Shown in pieces: positions 50,084 through 61,014 of a stretch of DNA of 64,000 nt (positions within the stretch are counted from its first letter, which is position 1; each line of letters begins with the position of its first letter). Position numbers and translations under genes: made by a program. The notes below the pieces were generated by a model. That model was given only the letters and a program-made list of their open reading frames with translations, was not told where the DNA came from and made no database searches. Source of the stretch: Whalleya microplaca (Eukaryota > Ascomycota > Sordariomycetes > Xylariales > Xylariaceae); the NCBI GenBank assembly GCA_022497155.1, contig MU385763.1, forward strand, positions 186,001-250,000. The letters are read 5' to 3'.

Positions 50084-52000
50084 TTAGTTGGATGTCGTGA
50101 TCAGGATCCCGGCTCTGAAACCTACCCGGAACTCTTCGTTCTCACGATCGGTGAGATCTAAGAATTCGTTATTCTCCTTGTGTTCTAATCCCTGATGTAG
50201 TCGATCTCTCCTTTTATTCTCCCAGGCACTGCAATATCAGGGTTAGCGATGGCTACTATCCGATAATTGTGGATGTTCTAAAATATGCTCCAGGAGTATT
50301 GTGCTTACACAAACTCTCAAGCAGCCAATCATATTGATGATATAGTGACGCAAAGGGCAATAGAGAGCTCGGGAATGCACTCACTAATACGCCATGAGTA
50401 CGCCCGTGGCCAACACTGCGGCTGCCGTCGAGGCCACGATTATGATTTTGGCAGGAAGGTAATTAGGCTTATCCATGTCGCGGAATGTTAGCGGGCCGAT
50501 GATGTTGCCCAGACAAAACGAGATCAGCACCATAGCATTCATCGTCACCTTCTTCGTGTGTCCGGCGTAGTTAGCCGCCGAGTACGAGTAGAGGATCGGC
50601 AGCGACGCGCCGATCACGTTTGTCAGGTAGTTGCCGGTCAGCAGGGCGCCTTGGTTGTCCGCGGGCGAGAAGGCCAGGAGACAGCCGCCTATGACGCCGC
50701 CGATGAGCAGCACGACGATGATGACGGGGCCGCGCATGTTGAATCTCGCGGCGCTGATACCTGCCGAGATGGTGGTGATGCAGCTGAGGACGCCCGAGGG
50801 GATAGAGAGGAGCGCCGTCTCCTTGGAGGTATAGCCGAATCCTTTAATAATGGTCGCCTGATAGCTGGAGACAGCGCCGTTCGGGATGTTAGACGTGATG
50901 GTGATGAATGCGATGAGCCAGGTTTGCGGATCTCGGAAGCACTCCCATACTTGGTGTACCTTGAAGTGCTTGTTCTCGATGCCGGTCTGGTTCTCGCGCA
51001 GGCGCTCGATGGCCCAGATCTTCTCCTCGCGCGTCAGGCGCGACGTCATCGGGCTGTCCGGGAGGAACACCATGGTGAGAGTCCCGACGGCAATGGTGAT
51101 GAGGCCGAAGAGCAAGAACATGATTTGCCACGATGTGAATCTGCTGGACTCGTAGTGCTGGAACCCGAAGGAGGTAAGGGCTCCGATGATAGTCCCAGTG
51201 CCCGTTCCGACGTACCAGAACCCGACGCGCGCAGGCTGCTCGGCGCGCTTGTACCACATGCTGGTGACTAGTATGAGTGCTGGTGCTACTGCGGCTTCGA
51301 AGCATCCCAATAGAACCCGGAGGGTTGCGAGAGCGGCCCAGTTCTTAGCCGCAGAGTTCAGAGTGACCATCAATCCCTATCACGTGGCAGTCAGCACTTC
51401 TTGATTTACTAGATCAGGCTCTACAATCATAGTCGATATCGTTCAATCGACGAAGCGTTAGAAATCAAAGCATCTAGAAGGGATCCATCTTGAATCGAGG
51501 TTACGGTATTCGGAATGGTTACTTGCCCAAAATATAACATTAGCCCCCAGATATTTGGCAGTCGGCAGCCTCTGCATAAGGTAGCCTGTCGGGAACTCGA
51601 ACGCTAGGTAGGTGACATAAAAGAGTGTAGCTAAAAGAGAGAACTGATTCCCAGTGATGCCGGTGTCCTCCTGGAGGCCCATAACATTAGCGTAATTGAC
51701 TGTTTATCATAAGCAAGTAGACTTCACGATGGGGAGCAAGCGTGCATACTAAGTGTCTTGTCAAGATACTGAAGATTGTAACAAGCCCCTTATGCAGTTA
51801 TTAACTCATGTATGAGGCCAAGGTTTATTTAGGAACTAACACATAATGGGCACAATAGTCAAATCAAGTTTCCTGACGAGTGCCTTCTCATTGATCTCTG
51901 TCATCACCGTGGTATTCTCACGATTGAGGTATTCAAGTGCCGCATCGACATCGGTCGGTTTAGGCGCCTGCTGCTCCGCATCGACCTTGTTTGACGACAT
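50084..52000 (-). CDS. MFS permease, anion:cation symporter (allantoate permease-like) family (5 exons)
   Basis: Exons: 52,000-51,841; 51,788-51,750; 51,699-51,527; 51,376-50,385; 50,228-50,084; 502 residues, usual for the family. Landmarks: KLDLTIVPIMW entering helix 1; YLDKT.INYA after it, the hallmark of the ACS/Dal5-like group; GITGNQFSLLAT.FY.TYL..E.P; LGCFEAAVAPALIL..SMWYKR; WQIMFLLFG; FLPDSP; a central loop ending EKIWAIERLRENQTGI; TSNIPNGAVSSYQATIIKGFGYTSKET; NYAGHTKK; GNIIGPLTF; and a tail YAWENKRRDRLH...FLDLTDREN. Such proteins import organic anions (allantoate, nicotinate, pantothenate and similar) with protons at the plasma membrane; the substrate cannot be read from sequence. The third intron starts GC (TTTTGG|GCAAGT). 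The upstream TTG-led extension was rejected in favour of the ATG at 52,000. Confidence 0.9.
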
Positions 52001-52992
52001 TCTCAATTCAGATGGTTTGCTTATTGCGAAGTGAGTTGAGGTGGAATCTATAGCGATCAATAGACCCCGTGATATGTCTGTCTGCTATACTCTCTCAAAA
52101 GAAGACGACAATTCACACAAAATCACAAAAGCAAGTCGAATTCGAAGCTCTAATCGCCCAGTTCCAAAAAGGCCGAGGATAAACGAGACGCTGGCATTAT
52201 GAAATGCACAGCGAACTGCCTTATCATAACTCCAACGCTCTGTTCGCCTCGGGAAAGAACGGCCGGGGTGCGCATTGTCCATGACGGATTAGAGAGATAA
52301 ACACTTGTAAATCCATAAACCAGACTTTGACGGACGATAAGGATGCAAGGGTGGTTTCCTGGCTGCCTGGCAGAGAGTTGACATGCAGCGCGGGAATACC
52401 CTAGTCGGTTGTCAACGGGACTAGATAAGAAACTGCGTAGCAGTAAGGCCGCGGGCACTGCCGATCAACGGTAGAGATGATTGAAATGCACGATATCGGC
52501 AGGGATCCGATGGATATCTATTCACCGGTTCTGATAAGTTCTGATAGGCGGAGGGTAGAGCTCTTTACAAGGCTAAAGGGAAATTCGGGGCATAGAGCGA
52601 TATTCCAAGGCCAGCCTTTGCGACGAACATACATTGAATAGATAGACTACCGCTAGTACGCAAACAGCACACGAGGCTGAGGAATTGATTCATCATGCAG
52701 TATTAGATGAGGCATCTCCGTGGGCTATAAGCGTGAACTGGGAGTTCCTGCGCTAGGCTGGCGCATCCCCTAATGGAAAGCACTCAAGTGCATCTTTACC
52801 TCTCGCCAGAGTTTACGTAGCTTTCATACGCTTCAGAGAACAAGCCGTGTATTGCCGCAAACCCCAATGCTCCGATATCAAGCCTGGCCGAATGCGGAAC
52901 AAGACATACCAATGACTCTCAGATCGGGGCAAGTCCCAAGAATGCGGCTCCGGTATCCTAGACATAAGTGGCAAGAACGCTGCCATCGCTGC
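52001..52992. other. Intergenic between MFS permease and LSM3
   Basis: About 1 kb holding the permease promoter and the LSM3 3' region. No gene recognised; small ORFs on the minus strand are unconvincing. Confidence 0.45.
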
Positions 52993-53460
52993 TCATGAGG
53001 AATTCTGCGGAGAGACCAAAACGACACTATCTCCTGAGATGAGGCGTTAGAGAGGGGCCCAACGACAGGAATTCCATCTCGAGAACATACCTCGAACAAA
53101 CAACATTTCGGATTTCTTCGTAGTAGTCTAGAGGACATATTTAGCAATAATCCACGTAGCGATGCGCTAGGGAAACCACTCACTCTTATTTCTTCGTCGC
53201 TATTATCTTCTTCGACTATGTAGATGGTCTCCACGACGTCGCCAAGGATCAAATTCATGTGACTGTCGTAGGCCTTGATGATAGCAAGTCAGCTGAGAGT
53301 AACACGAAGATGATTCGCTTGCTCCACATACATGAAGCCTCCCTTGCAATTCGCGGTCGCCCCGTAGCTTCACGAATACCACCTCATCCAAGAGCAAGCG
53401 CACAAGGTCAAGAGGCTCCGACACAGAGCCGCCGGCCGGGCCCTCCTCGCCTTCAGCCAT
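52993..53460 (-). CDS. LSM3: U6 snRNA-associated Sm-like protein LSm3 (4 exons)
   Basis: Exons: 53,460-53,332; 53,273-53,184; 53,127-53,091; 53,033-52,993; 98 residues, matching the usual 90-102. Sm motif 1 is [20 protein letters not shown] followed by [22 protein letters not shown]; motif 2 is [19 protein letters not shown]. The insert [16 protein letters not shown] between the motifs is the acidic loop typical of LSm3, which separates it from SmD2 and other Sm proteins. LSm3 is part of the LSm2-8 ring that binds the 3' end of U6 snRNA in the nucleus and of the LSm1-7 ring that promotes decapping of mRNA in the cytoplasm. Acceptors have nearby CTGAC and CTAAC branch sites. Divergently transcribed from the mitochondrial gene at 54,387, 0.9 kb away. 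Confidence 0.95.
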
Positions 53461-54386
53461 AGTGATCGGATATACTTAGTGCCCGTTCGTCTGGGTTGTC
53501 GTTCGCGTCTTGATATTATTATTAGGTTGATCGGGTCGTTTGTGGAAGACTTGGGTGTACGATGATAAGTTCTTGTTCTTCAGGGAATCCCGAGCACCAT
53601 GAGCAGTAGTCTTGGCGCGCTAGCACACAATGGAAACTTATTTAGGTACGGTACCTAGGGCTGGTTAGGTAGGAGCTATGACCACTGGAAAATACTGCTG
53701 CCGGCCGACGTCTGTACGGAGTATGCGTATATGCATTTATCAATATGAGCTTCTAAAGAGATGAGGTCCACAATGGATCCTCTCTCCCCCACATCCATTC
53801 TCCACCTCTTCCCCTAGATCTCAGCCGGGTTGCAGATTGTATTATTTAATAAGATACGTGCTGTTTTAAACATGTATTATACCGCACCTTTTAAATCGGC
53901 TGCGTTTTATATACTCGCACGGACCTAATATGGCCCAGATATGGCTTAAGCTTTCTCGCTTAACGTACTTAATTTTAGCTTTATTTTACGAGATTTTACG
54001 GTCGGAAAAAAAATATTTTAATAAAAATAAAAAATAAAAAATTTCTAACAAAATAAAATCTTATTATATAACATTATATACTATATTTAAAATAGGTTGT
54101 TAGCGGTATATAGGTGGTTACGTGATCTAAGCTTAGTGTTTAAAACACTGCGTTTTATACGCACTTTACAGGGGTCTGTGTATAAAACGGTATCTTTCCG
54201 AAAAGTGCTGCACCTTTGCAACCCTACCTGAGCCTGGAAGTCTAAAACCTCAAGCTAACACATGTAATGATCCACCACCCTCAACAAGCGCCCCAGGCAT
54301 TGCACATACCATCGTAATGCATTGCATTTGTATCTGATTTCCCTTATCATGCATCTTGCGAGTCATGATAAGCTTCAAGATCGTCA
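53461..54386. other. Divergent promoter region with an embedded AT-rich patch
   Basis: Shared upstream region of LSM3 and the mitochondrial protein gene. Between about 53,850 and 54,135 it becomes AT-rich with poly-A runs, unlike both flanks. An 11-bp sequence TGTTTTAAACA at 53,862-53,872 is present in inverted form at 54,137-54,147, so a small decayed transposon (about 290 bp) is possible but not proven. Confidence 0.45.
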
Positions 54387-56678
54387 ATGTTTCCCGGAAC
54401 TGCAGCGGTGGAGCTTGGTGGGCAACGGGTCCTGTTCCACCGCTCTCCTAGAGGAAGACCAGGAACACCACGAGGATCTTCGAGGGTCCTAGCTCCTCGT
54501 CTATGTCGACCGTCCCATCGGCGACTAATAATCAGCTCCACTGCCTACCGCTTATCTTCTTTAACGAATCCCCGTGTAGTCCGCCACAATATCTCGAGAG
54601 CTCGATTTCCCATCCGTTCCGTACATAGCGATGTGACTCCTGCTGTTCTCACGGATCCTCAGCTGGATCTCTTACAGGACCTCCTCCATGCCTATCCCTC
54701 TGCGGACGGCCTCCCCGGGGCAGCCGACGTCTCGAAGGTCACGATGTCGTCGGGTGAAAAGGGCCCAAACTTCGATGTCGTTGCTATGCAGTTTCCCAAT
54801 CCATTCCGAAAAGCACTTGAAGCAATGCAACAACGAGATACGCGGTTGCTACTCGTACATTTAGACAGGTTGTGTAAAATGGATGAGCACGATCTTCATG
54901 ATGCCATGGCCAAGTTGCCTCGGACCACATTCACCGAGTTCTTGCGCTCACTAGATCCTCTACATGTTGCCGAGGTTTGCGATCCCACCGACAAAGCGTA
55001 TGTATCCGTAGGCATGTTCAAAATGTTGAATTTGGAATCTTCCATTGACGAGTGGGGAGTCCGGAAGCTTTACACCAAATTGCTCGGGCAAATGCTGGTC
55101 CTAGTAAAAGCGTTGAAGGCCTCTGGCCAGGTTCTATACGTGGACGACTACACCTATTTGTTGAGATGCGCAGGTGCTGCTTCTGACCCTACTGGTGCTA
55201 AGTGGATATGGCAGGAGATGGATCGAACACGATCTCAGCACTGGCGACATTCCCAAAGCTATCTGGAGTTTCTCTCAGCGCGATTTCTGGCGCGATTTTT
55301 GTACACTGGTTATGATAAGTCTCGGAGGATCGTATCCCCCGCGAATCTTCATTTGTCGCGCTTCACTCTCGGTTTCCGTCGTGTCACGAAACTTCATCGG
55401 CTGAGGATCAATCATCGGCGCCGCAGGTTACGGTTTGGGCTCAACAAGGATGTCACTGACCACGCAAAAGAGCTGATGCGATATATGAGGACCATAGGCC
55501 CGACATTCAGACTACTAAATACGATTACAAGAGGAGGTGCCCAGCTCGACAAAGAGCTTCTCTGTGCTGTGATGATATCATTCGGACGTGTCGGAGCTCT
55601 ACGCTTTATTGGCGACCAGCTTATAAGGAAGTATTTTGGCATCCGTATAAGCATGAGCGCGTTGTCCGGTATTGAGGATAACCTCGATGAACCTCGCTTC
55701 ATGCGTGTTGGTGTTGGAAGTATGATACCGGATGATCTCTTTATGAAAACCGTCGTCGAAATATATGGCTCGAACGGCGAGATCGGTCTCGCCTACGAGC
55801 TAATCGACTTTGTATCAAAATCCTACGGCATCCCGATTCCACTTTCTGTCTGGCAGGAATTACTAGAGTGGACCGAAGTCCATAGCGCGCCGCCAGCGTC
55901 AACGGCGTGGAAAATGGCCGGAATGTTTTCCAAAATACCAGTCAACGAGGCAGTAGAGATGCTATGGAACATCATGAAGTCGGAGCCCCACAACATAGTA
56001 CCCGGATTTGACCAGTACGCCATGCTCATCCAGAGCCTGTTGGGGCGGCGTGATCTCCCCAGGGCTTTGCCATTGATGCGGGAAGCGATCCGGTTTTACG
56101 AGGCACACTGGCAAGAATTTGAATCCGCCGTGTTCGAGTACGTTCAGTCGGAACGCGACGGAGTCCGCATCAGCGAACCTCTGTTCCGATACAAGTCGGC
56201 CAAATTCACTCTGGAACGGATGTGGTACGAAATCCGCAGGTGGTGTCGAATGTTCCTGTTAAAAGTACGGCCCCTCAATTTCGATCCCGATATCTCGGCT
56301 TTCATCGAGGAATTCCGGCTCTTCATCCCTAATCCAACCCAGTATCGCACAGCAAGCGGATACGTCGAGCTGCACGATCCCGCCTGGGAGAGGGCTGTCA
56401 TTCGCCCCGGGCGTACTACAGAGGTCTACTTGGTTGTCAAGAGACGCCATGTTCATCAAGATTTCAGGAAGGTCCGGTGGCAGGCAGTGACTGTTTCCTC
56501 GCGCCATTCGCTTGCAGCCATCCACGGGTCTCCTCGCCTACAAGAAATGTCCCCCGATCCCATGGCCCTCCTTTATGGCGAGCGTACCGAGAAAAAAGGC
56601 AGAGCTACGATACGAAAAACGATGACGAGATATGAGCCAACGACGGAAACGGTTGATAATGACAGTGATTATATATAG
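54387..56678 (+). CDS. Mitochondrial gene-expression protein, PPR-like (possibly ATP13/AEP2 type)
   Basis: Single-exon ORF of 763 residues. The first about 60 residues are rich in Arg, Ser and Pro and nearly free of acids (RSPRGRPGTPRGSSRVLAPR, then RPSHRRL), as in mitochondrial presequences. The body is helical with PPR-like pairs: TYLLRCAGAASDPTGAKWIW, LLCAVMISFGRVGALRFIGD, EIGLAYELIDFV, FDQYAMLIQSLLGRRDLPRAL. A basic stretch (LHRLRINHRRRRLRFGLNKD) and FLRSLDPL resemble the fungal mitochondrial ATPase-expression (ATP13/AEP2) group, whose yeast founder is needed for expression of the mitochondrial ATP9 mRNA. That assignment rests on general resemblance. The C-terminus is basic and low in structure. 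The start is the first ATG in frame; a later Met at residue 120 would lose the presequence. Confidence 0.7.
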   Translation: MFPGTAAVELGGQRVLFHRSPRGRPGTPRGSSRVLAPRLCRPSHRRLIISSTAYRLSSLTNPRVVRHNISRARFPIRSVHSDVTPAVLTDPQLDLLQDLLHAYPSADGLPGAADVSKVTMSSGEKGPNFDVVAMQFPNPFRKALEAMQQRDTRLLLVHLDRLCKMDEHDLHDAMAKLPRTTFTEFLRSLDPLHVAEVCDPTDKAYVSVGMFKMLNLESSIDEWGVRKLYTKLLGQMLVLVKALKASGQVLYVDDYTYLLRCAGAASDPTGAKWIWQEMDRTRSQHWRHSQSYLEFLSARFLARFLYTGYDKSRRIVSPANLHLSRFTLGFRRVTKLHRLRINHRRRRLRFGLNKDVTDHAKELMRYMRTIGPTFRLLNTITRGGAQLDKELLCAVMISFGRVGALRFIGDQLIRKYFGIRISMSALSGIEDNLDEPRFMRVGVGSMIPDDLFMKTVVEIYGSNGEIGLAYELIDFVSKSYGIPIPLSVWQELLEWTEVHSAPPASTAWKMAGMFSKIPVNEAVEMLWNIMKSEPHNIVPGFDQYAMLIQSLLGRRDLPRALPLMREAIRFYEAHWQEFESAVFEYVQSERDGVRISEPLFRYKSAKFTLERMWYEIRRWCRMFLLKVRPLNFDPDISAFIEEFRLFIPNPTQYRTASGYVELHDPAWERAVIRPGRTTEVYLVVKRRHVHQDFRKVRWQAVTVSSRHSLAAIHGSPRLQEMSPDPMALLYGERTEKKGRATIRKTMTRYEPTTETVDNDSDYI

Positions 56679-56901
56679 AGCTTGTAGCTTAGGTATTTAT
56701 TTCTGCAGAATATCCGCTACCGCGGTGACAATTGGTGCTGTGAATGCTATATTTCAACTGCCTACGGCGAGATTTTCGTGCCGGTAAGAACGCCTTCGCC
56801 TCCCGATGCAATATACATGTCTCGTAATATACACATACCGTAGAACATTGACTATCCACAGTCCCGCTGGTCACCCTCCTCTTGTATATGAACAAACATA
56901 G

Positions 56902-57882
56902 TCACGTCTCGATCCTCTCCAGCTTCAAATCATTGACGTACATATACCGACTCAGCGCGATCCACCCCCACCGGAACCAGACCATCTGGCTCTTGTGCGC
57001 CTCCGTCATGGCCCGCCGCGCCGTCGCATAGCTCTCGCGGCCGCCGCCGGCCAGCGCGCTCATACTCACCAGCATCTGCGGCGTCTCCCCCTCCCCGTCC
57101 CCCCTCGAGCTCTTCCCGCCGCCTAACCCCGCCACCAGCGTCACGAAGCCGTCCAGGAAGCCCAGGTACTTGCGCGCCACCGACACGCTCGTCAGCGTGT
57201 ACAGGTCCACGGGCGAGGGTCTGCTGCCGCGTGCGAGCGTCGCTACGAACGCCCGCGCCCCGTGGTACAGCGAGATGTGGTTCGGGTGCGAGGACACCCC
57301 CCGCGCGTCGAAGGTCAGCAGCACGTCGATGGTGGCCGTCGGCGGTGCCGTGGTGTCGTTCGTGGATAGGTCCGGGGCGAAGGCGTTGCTGAGGAAGTCG
57401 GAGATCTTGCTCGCGTCCCAGGTCGCGGTCATGGAGTCTTGGAAGTCGCTGCGGTTTCGCCATCGTGTTAGCTAGCTAGCCTAAGCTAAGATGCAAGCAC
57501 GAACAGCATATCAACGGCGCACTAGCGCCAGCGGAAAGAATACCCACTCGTTCTCAACAACGACGACATCCTCCTCCCGCCGCAGCCCCAGCAGCATACC
57601 GCTCTTGACGAGCTCGCGCTTGCGCGTGGCGCCCAGGCCGTCGGCGTCGCCGGAGGAGAGACACAGGATCCGCACGCGGTTACCGCGCTCGGGCCGCGTG
57701 AGCGCCAGCACCGAGGGCGCGAAGAACATGGCCTCGTCGTCCGGGTGCGCGATCAGCAATGCGACGCGCTTGTTGCGCAGCGGCGGGAACTGCGTCTGTG
57801 CCGCCGACGCCGCGTACATGTACAGGAGGGGCAGGATCACGGCCAGGATGCCGAGGCTCGAGAGCGCAGTCGTGGTGGCCAT
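56902..57882 (-). CDS. GPI12: N-acetylglucosaminyl-phosphatidylinositol de-N-acetylase (PIG-L/Gpi12)
   Basis: Two exons, 57,882-57,548 and 57,448-56,902; 293 residues. An N-terminal membrane anchor (LGILAVILPLLYMYAASAA, residues 10-28) is followed by the LmbE/PIG-L domain: AHPDDEAMFF (45-54) supplies the zinc ligands and catalytic Asp, CLSSGDADGLG.TRKREL (74-91) is the substrate loop, VVENDDFQDSMTATWD crosses the splice site, FDARGVSSHPNH (158-169) carries the second His motif, and SHKSQMVWFRW near the end matches the family's QMVWFR box. The enzyme removes acetyl from GlcNAc-PI on the cytosolic face of the ER, the second step of GPI-anchor synthesis. An Ala/Gly-rich, low-complexity insert (GLGGGKSSRGDGEGETPQ) lies before the last box. 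The donor is GTGGGT; the more obvious GTATTC breaks the frame. Convergent with the upstream gene, 223 bp apart. Confidence 0.9.
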
Positions 57883-58338
57883 TGTGTCGACTGCGGGTTG
57901 AGGATAGTCGGCCAAATGGCGCAGTGAGCACGCGGCAGGTCGACAATAAATGGTTCGATCGATCGATTGGACTGATTAGTCAAGGAAGGGGTAGAAAACA
58001 GCACAGCCTTCTACCCCATGACCTTGGGAAGTTCGACGATGTGAGTAAGTGCTGTAGCTTGTATATGTAGCTATTTTAGCAGTAGTAGTAATGCCGGGGC
58101 TAGCCTTATACGCATATCTGCAACTAAAGTAGATACTTGATAGTAATGGGGTAATGCCTTTAATAGTTATATGTGTCTAAACGGTGGTTACGCCAAGGTC
58201 GGTGCCATTTTGGCCGAGGCAGCAAGACAGCTTCACGTACGAAATGCTTCCAGCAAAGATCACGCGACTATCTGAATCCTCGAGCTACTCCCGATCAGCC
58301 AGCTATACACACTCATAACATTGTATGGTTTGCTAGTT
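57883..58338. promoter_or_regulatory. Divergent promoter of the PIG-L gene and the DUF7719-like gene
   Basis: 456 bp between two start codons pointing away from each other. No clear TATA box; composition is ordinary. Confidence 0.5.
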
Positions 58339-59060
58339 ATGGCTCGCACCCGGAAAGAAAGAAAAGACGCAAACAAGATCCCTCTTGCTCAGCCGGATCG
58401 CTCCGGTCCAACCGAAGAAACCTTGCTCCAGCTCGCACAAGAGCGCAACCTCTTTGAGAAGGCTGATCGACAGAAGAGGAGGCATAAGGATAGTCAAGAT
58501 GTGGAAGAGGATGAAGATGACGGGGAACCTTTGTCGCCGACCGCTGAGAGAGTAATGGATGCCATACTTTGGAGTGTCAGTTTATCAATGCTACATTTTA
58601 CACTTGATGTGCTTGTCCAGCATCAGTACGCTGTGGCCATCTCGTGGCATGACATCGTAGTAAGGACAGCGCAAGCTTTTGTTGGTAAGTTGTGTCACTC
58701 AAGATATGCAAATAGACCATTGGCGAATAGAGACTAAAGTAATTCGCTCTTATAGTATTCCTCATGCTCGTATACGTGCTCCATCCACATCCAGCGTCAC
58801 CGATCCTCCTTCCTGGCCTGCCAGCCAGATTCCAAACTCTCCTCCGGCAATCCATATTCCTCATTACAAGCGTTTCCACCGGCTGTTATCTCATCCATAT
58901 CTCGAACAAATATGGATATCTTCATGTTATGAAGCGGTCGCCACCCCTTGGCTGTCTCTGGGTTTGGTCCGTCATCGAGCTCAACTTGACACTTGCTGTT
59001 GTTTCTCTAGCATTCAACTTGGCATTCTTCTATCAGGGTGGGTACACCATTAGAGGATAA
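58339..59060 (+). CDS. DUF7719-like fungal membrane protein (2 exons)
   Basis: Exons 58,339-58,684 and 58,756-59,060; 216 residues. The N-terminal 70 residues are basic then acidic (MARTRKERK...; DSQDVEEDEDDGEPLSPTAERVMD). Four hydrophobic segments follow: ILWSVSLSMLHFTLDVLV, AQAFVVFLMLVYVLH, IFLITSVSTGCYLIHIS and GCLWVWSVIELNLTLAVVSL. Conserved-looking pieces for the family are LHFTLDVLVQHQYA, LHPHPASP.LLPGLP.R, ISNKYGYL.VM and PPLGCLWVWSV. I recall such proteins as a fungal family of unknown function (DUF7719); the family number is from memory. The position suggests a multi-pass endomembrane protein, not more. The TTG-led extension upstream was not used. Its stop lies 14 bp from the stop of the convergent gene. 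Confidence 0.8.
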
Positions 59061-59074
59061 TAGTATTACAATCA

Positions 59075-59926
59075 TCATCGAGACGGTGGCCTATGGTTGA
59101 ATAGTGTAACACTCAATCGTCTTCCCCGGTCCTTCAACGTCGATTCTTCCTTATGTAGCCGCGACGCCGAACCTTTCCTTGGACGCGGACTTGTTGGGGA
59201 CTTATCTACGTCCTGACTCACCCTGTTCCGGTGCATGACCCGATAGATCTGATCCTCTAATCGATGGATCTCTGCCTTTTGATCTTCAATGATTGCCTCT
59301 AGCTTTCTAAGCCTTCTATCGACCTTCGTATCTCTCTCAGTACCCCTGACCTCCAGGTCCCTTATCCTTCTGGAGCTGTGTTAGCATGACTATCACCGTC
59401 TCCAGGCAAAGCCAAAGACTTACGAAGAAATCATGCTCATCTGTGTAAAAGACACTCTAGAAGTCAACGCGTCTCTCTGCCGCACCAGCTCCAAGGCCTT
59501 TGCGCGGACAGGCAACCACGCCATCGCGACCGTAGTAGTATAGCCCCAGCTCTTAGGGACGACAGTCCACCGTCTGCCATCATTGAGCTCGTCCGGGCTC
59601 CCAGCCTTGACCTCGGTCTCCTCGACCAGCTCCAGCAGCCTCTGCTCGAGCTTCAGCAGGTCGTCCATGACGAACGTGTACATCTGGTACTCGGGCGCGA
59701 ACTTGGCGTCGGGCCGCTCGCCCGCGGCCCGGACGAGCTCCGCGAGCCAGGCCGACTCCGTCTTGTACCACGACAGCGAGGTCTTGACCTGGAAGTACTC
59801 GAGGTCGCTGTTGCGCAGGTACGTCAGGCGCACGTAGACCGCCGCCACGATGGCCACCACGAAGGTGAGGATCCCGGCCACGTTGGCCGTGATGGACAGC
59901 GGCGAATCTCCTTGCGTCGCGTCCAT
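59075..59926 (-). CDS. Single-pass membrane and coiled-coil protein, function unknown (2 exons)
   Basis: Exons 59,926-59,424 and 59,375-59,075; 267 residues. One N-terminal membrane segment (ITANVAGILTFVVAIVAAVYV, residues about 12-32) is followed by a soluble part with YLRNSDLEYFQVKTSLSWYKTE and two helical stretches rich in Leu/Glu. Exon 2 encodes a charged coiled coil (heptad-like DRRLRKLEAIIEDQKAEIHR, then LEDQIYRVM) and a basic tail. Donor GTAAGT, acceptor ACACAG. The layout suggests a membrane-anchored scaffold; fungal proteins of this form are common near genes of unknown role. I do not recognise a named family. The ATG at 59,926 is the first in frame. Confidence 0.75.
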
Positions 59927-61014
59927 TGAGGGCGGGACTCCTCATCCATTGGACGGGTCCTGTAAGATAACTGCGGTTCGTCCAATTGTACGTACAAGTA
60001 GCCAGTTGAAATGAAAATTTCCAAGCAATGGCTCAATTGTTACGACTTAACCTACGTAGAGGTGCTCATCAACTCGAAATCTGCCGAGGACCTGGGCGTG
60101 GCTGAGCAACTAACAAGGGGCAGATCTTCGAGCCGTGGCGCTAAGGATGTAGCGCTTCCTGCACGTGATGCCCCTTAAGTTTGACGACATCCTGCCTCCT
60201 ATACATGGAACTTCAGGGTCACCGACGTAATCTTGGGGGTTATAGGAATGACTTCAGATGGCATGGTGCGGACGACTTTCGAGTGTTCGATATTGTGAAG
60301 TATCCACTTCGAAGCGCTCGATTATCTACAAGATTAGATGTAGCCCCTCTAACAAGCCTACCTAATGTTCAACACTTGATAAAGAAATTAAGCGAGGTCA
60401 TAATCACTCTTTGCCATCAACTTGTCCCGAATATGTGATTGGATTAGTATCAATCTTGATGGCTACTCTCTTTTGAAGCATAAACGATATTGGATAACAG
60501 TCAAATATTTCATTGCCATGAATTCCCCTTCATCCTTACTATCTTGTTGCAATGCTTGAAAGGAAGTGTGGACATGGCAGCTCTTACCAGAGTAATTTAT
60601 TCACTGATGTCAACAGATTAAAGTCACAATCAATGCATTTGTGCTTTCCTTCAAAATGTTATCTGCCATGTCATTATATGACTGTTGTACCCGTTATACA
60701 TGCTTACATATACAGGCAGTCGTACTGCTGAATTTTAGTCTGATGTATTGTTTGCTTCCTTCAAGTTTTACTGTGTGACACATATTCAGGTTCTGGAATA
60801 ACCATTTGCATATCTCCAGATATGGAATACCCTAGGTAATCTGTTGACCTAGCAATCATAACACTTCTCATTGCCGATTTTCCTACTAATCGCCTTTGAT
60901 CCGAACATCGTCAAAACACTCCAACTTCTATTATCCGTCCCTAAAAGGCTTCCTCACTTATTACTTACTGTCTCGCTATATCAGGATATACCTTCTCAAG
61001 CACAGAACCCCATC
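59927..61014. other. 1.1-kb interval without a supportable gene
   Basis: Upstream region of the coiled-coil gene and of the small ORF at 61,015. The ORF at 60,181-60,438 begins with TTG and has no family resemblance. 60,890-61,010 is pyrimidine-rich (CACTCCAACTTC, CCTTCTCAAG), as often found before transcription starts in filamentous fungi. Confidence 0.4.

Noticed and set aside
50558..51271. 237-residue plus-strand ORF rich in Arg/Asp/Glu
   Set aside because: Antisense shadow of the MFS permease; composition reflects GC-rich codon use on the other strand.
56930..57463. 177-residue minus-strand ORF
   Set aside because: Out-of-frame shadow of PIG-L exon 2, which carries the HPNH and QMVWFR motifs in the other frame.
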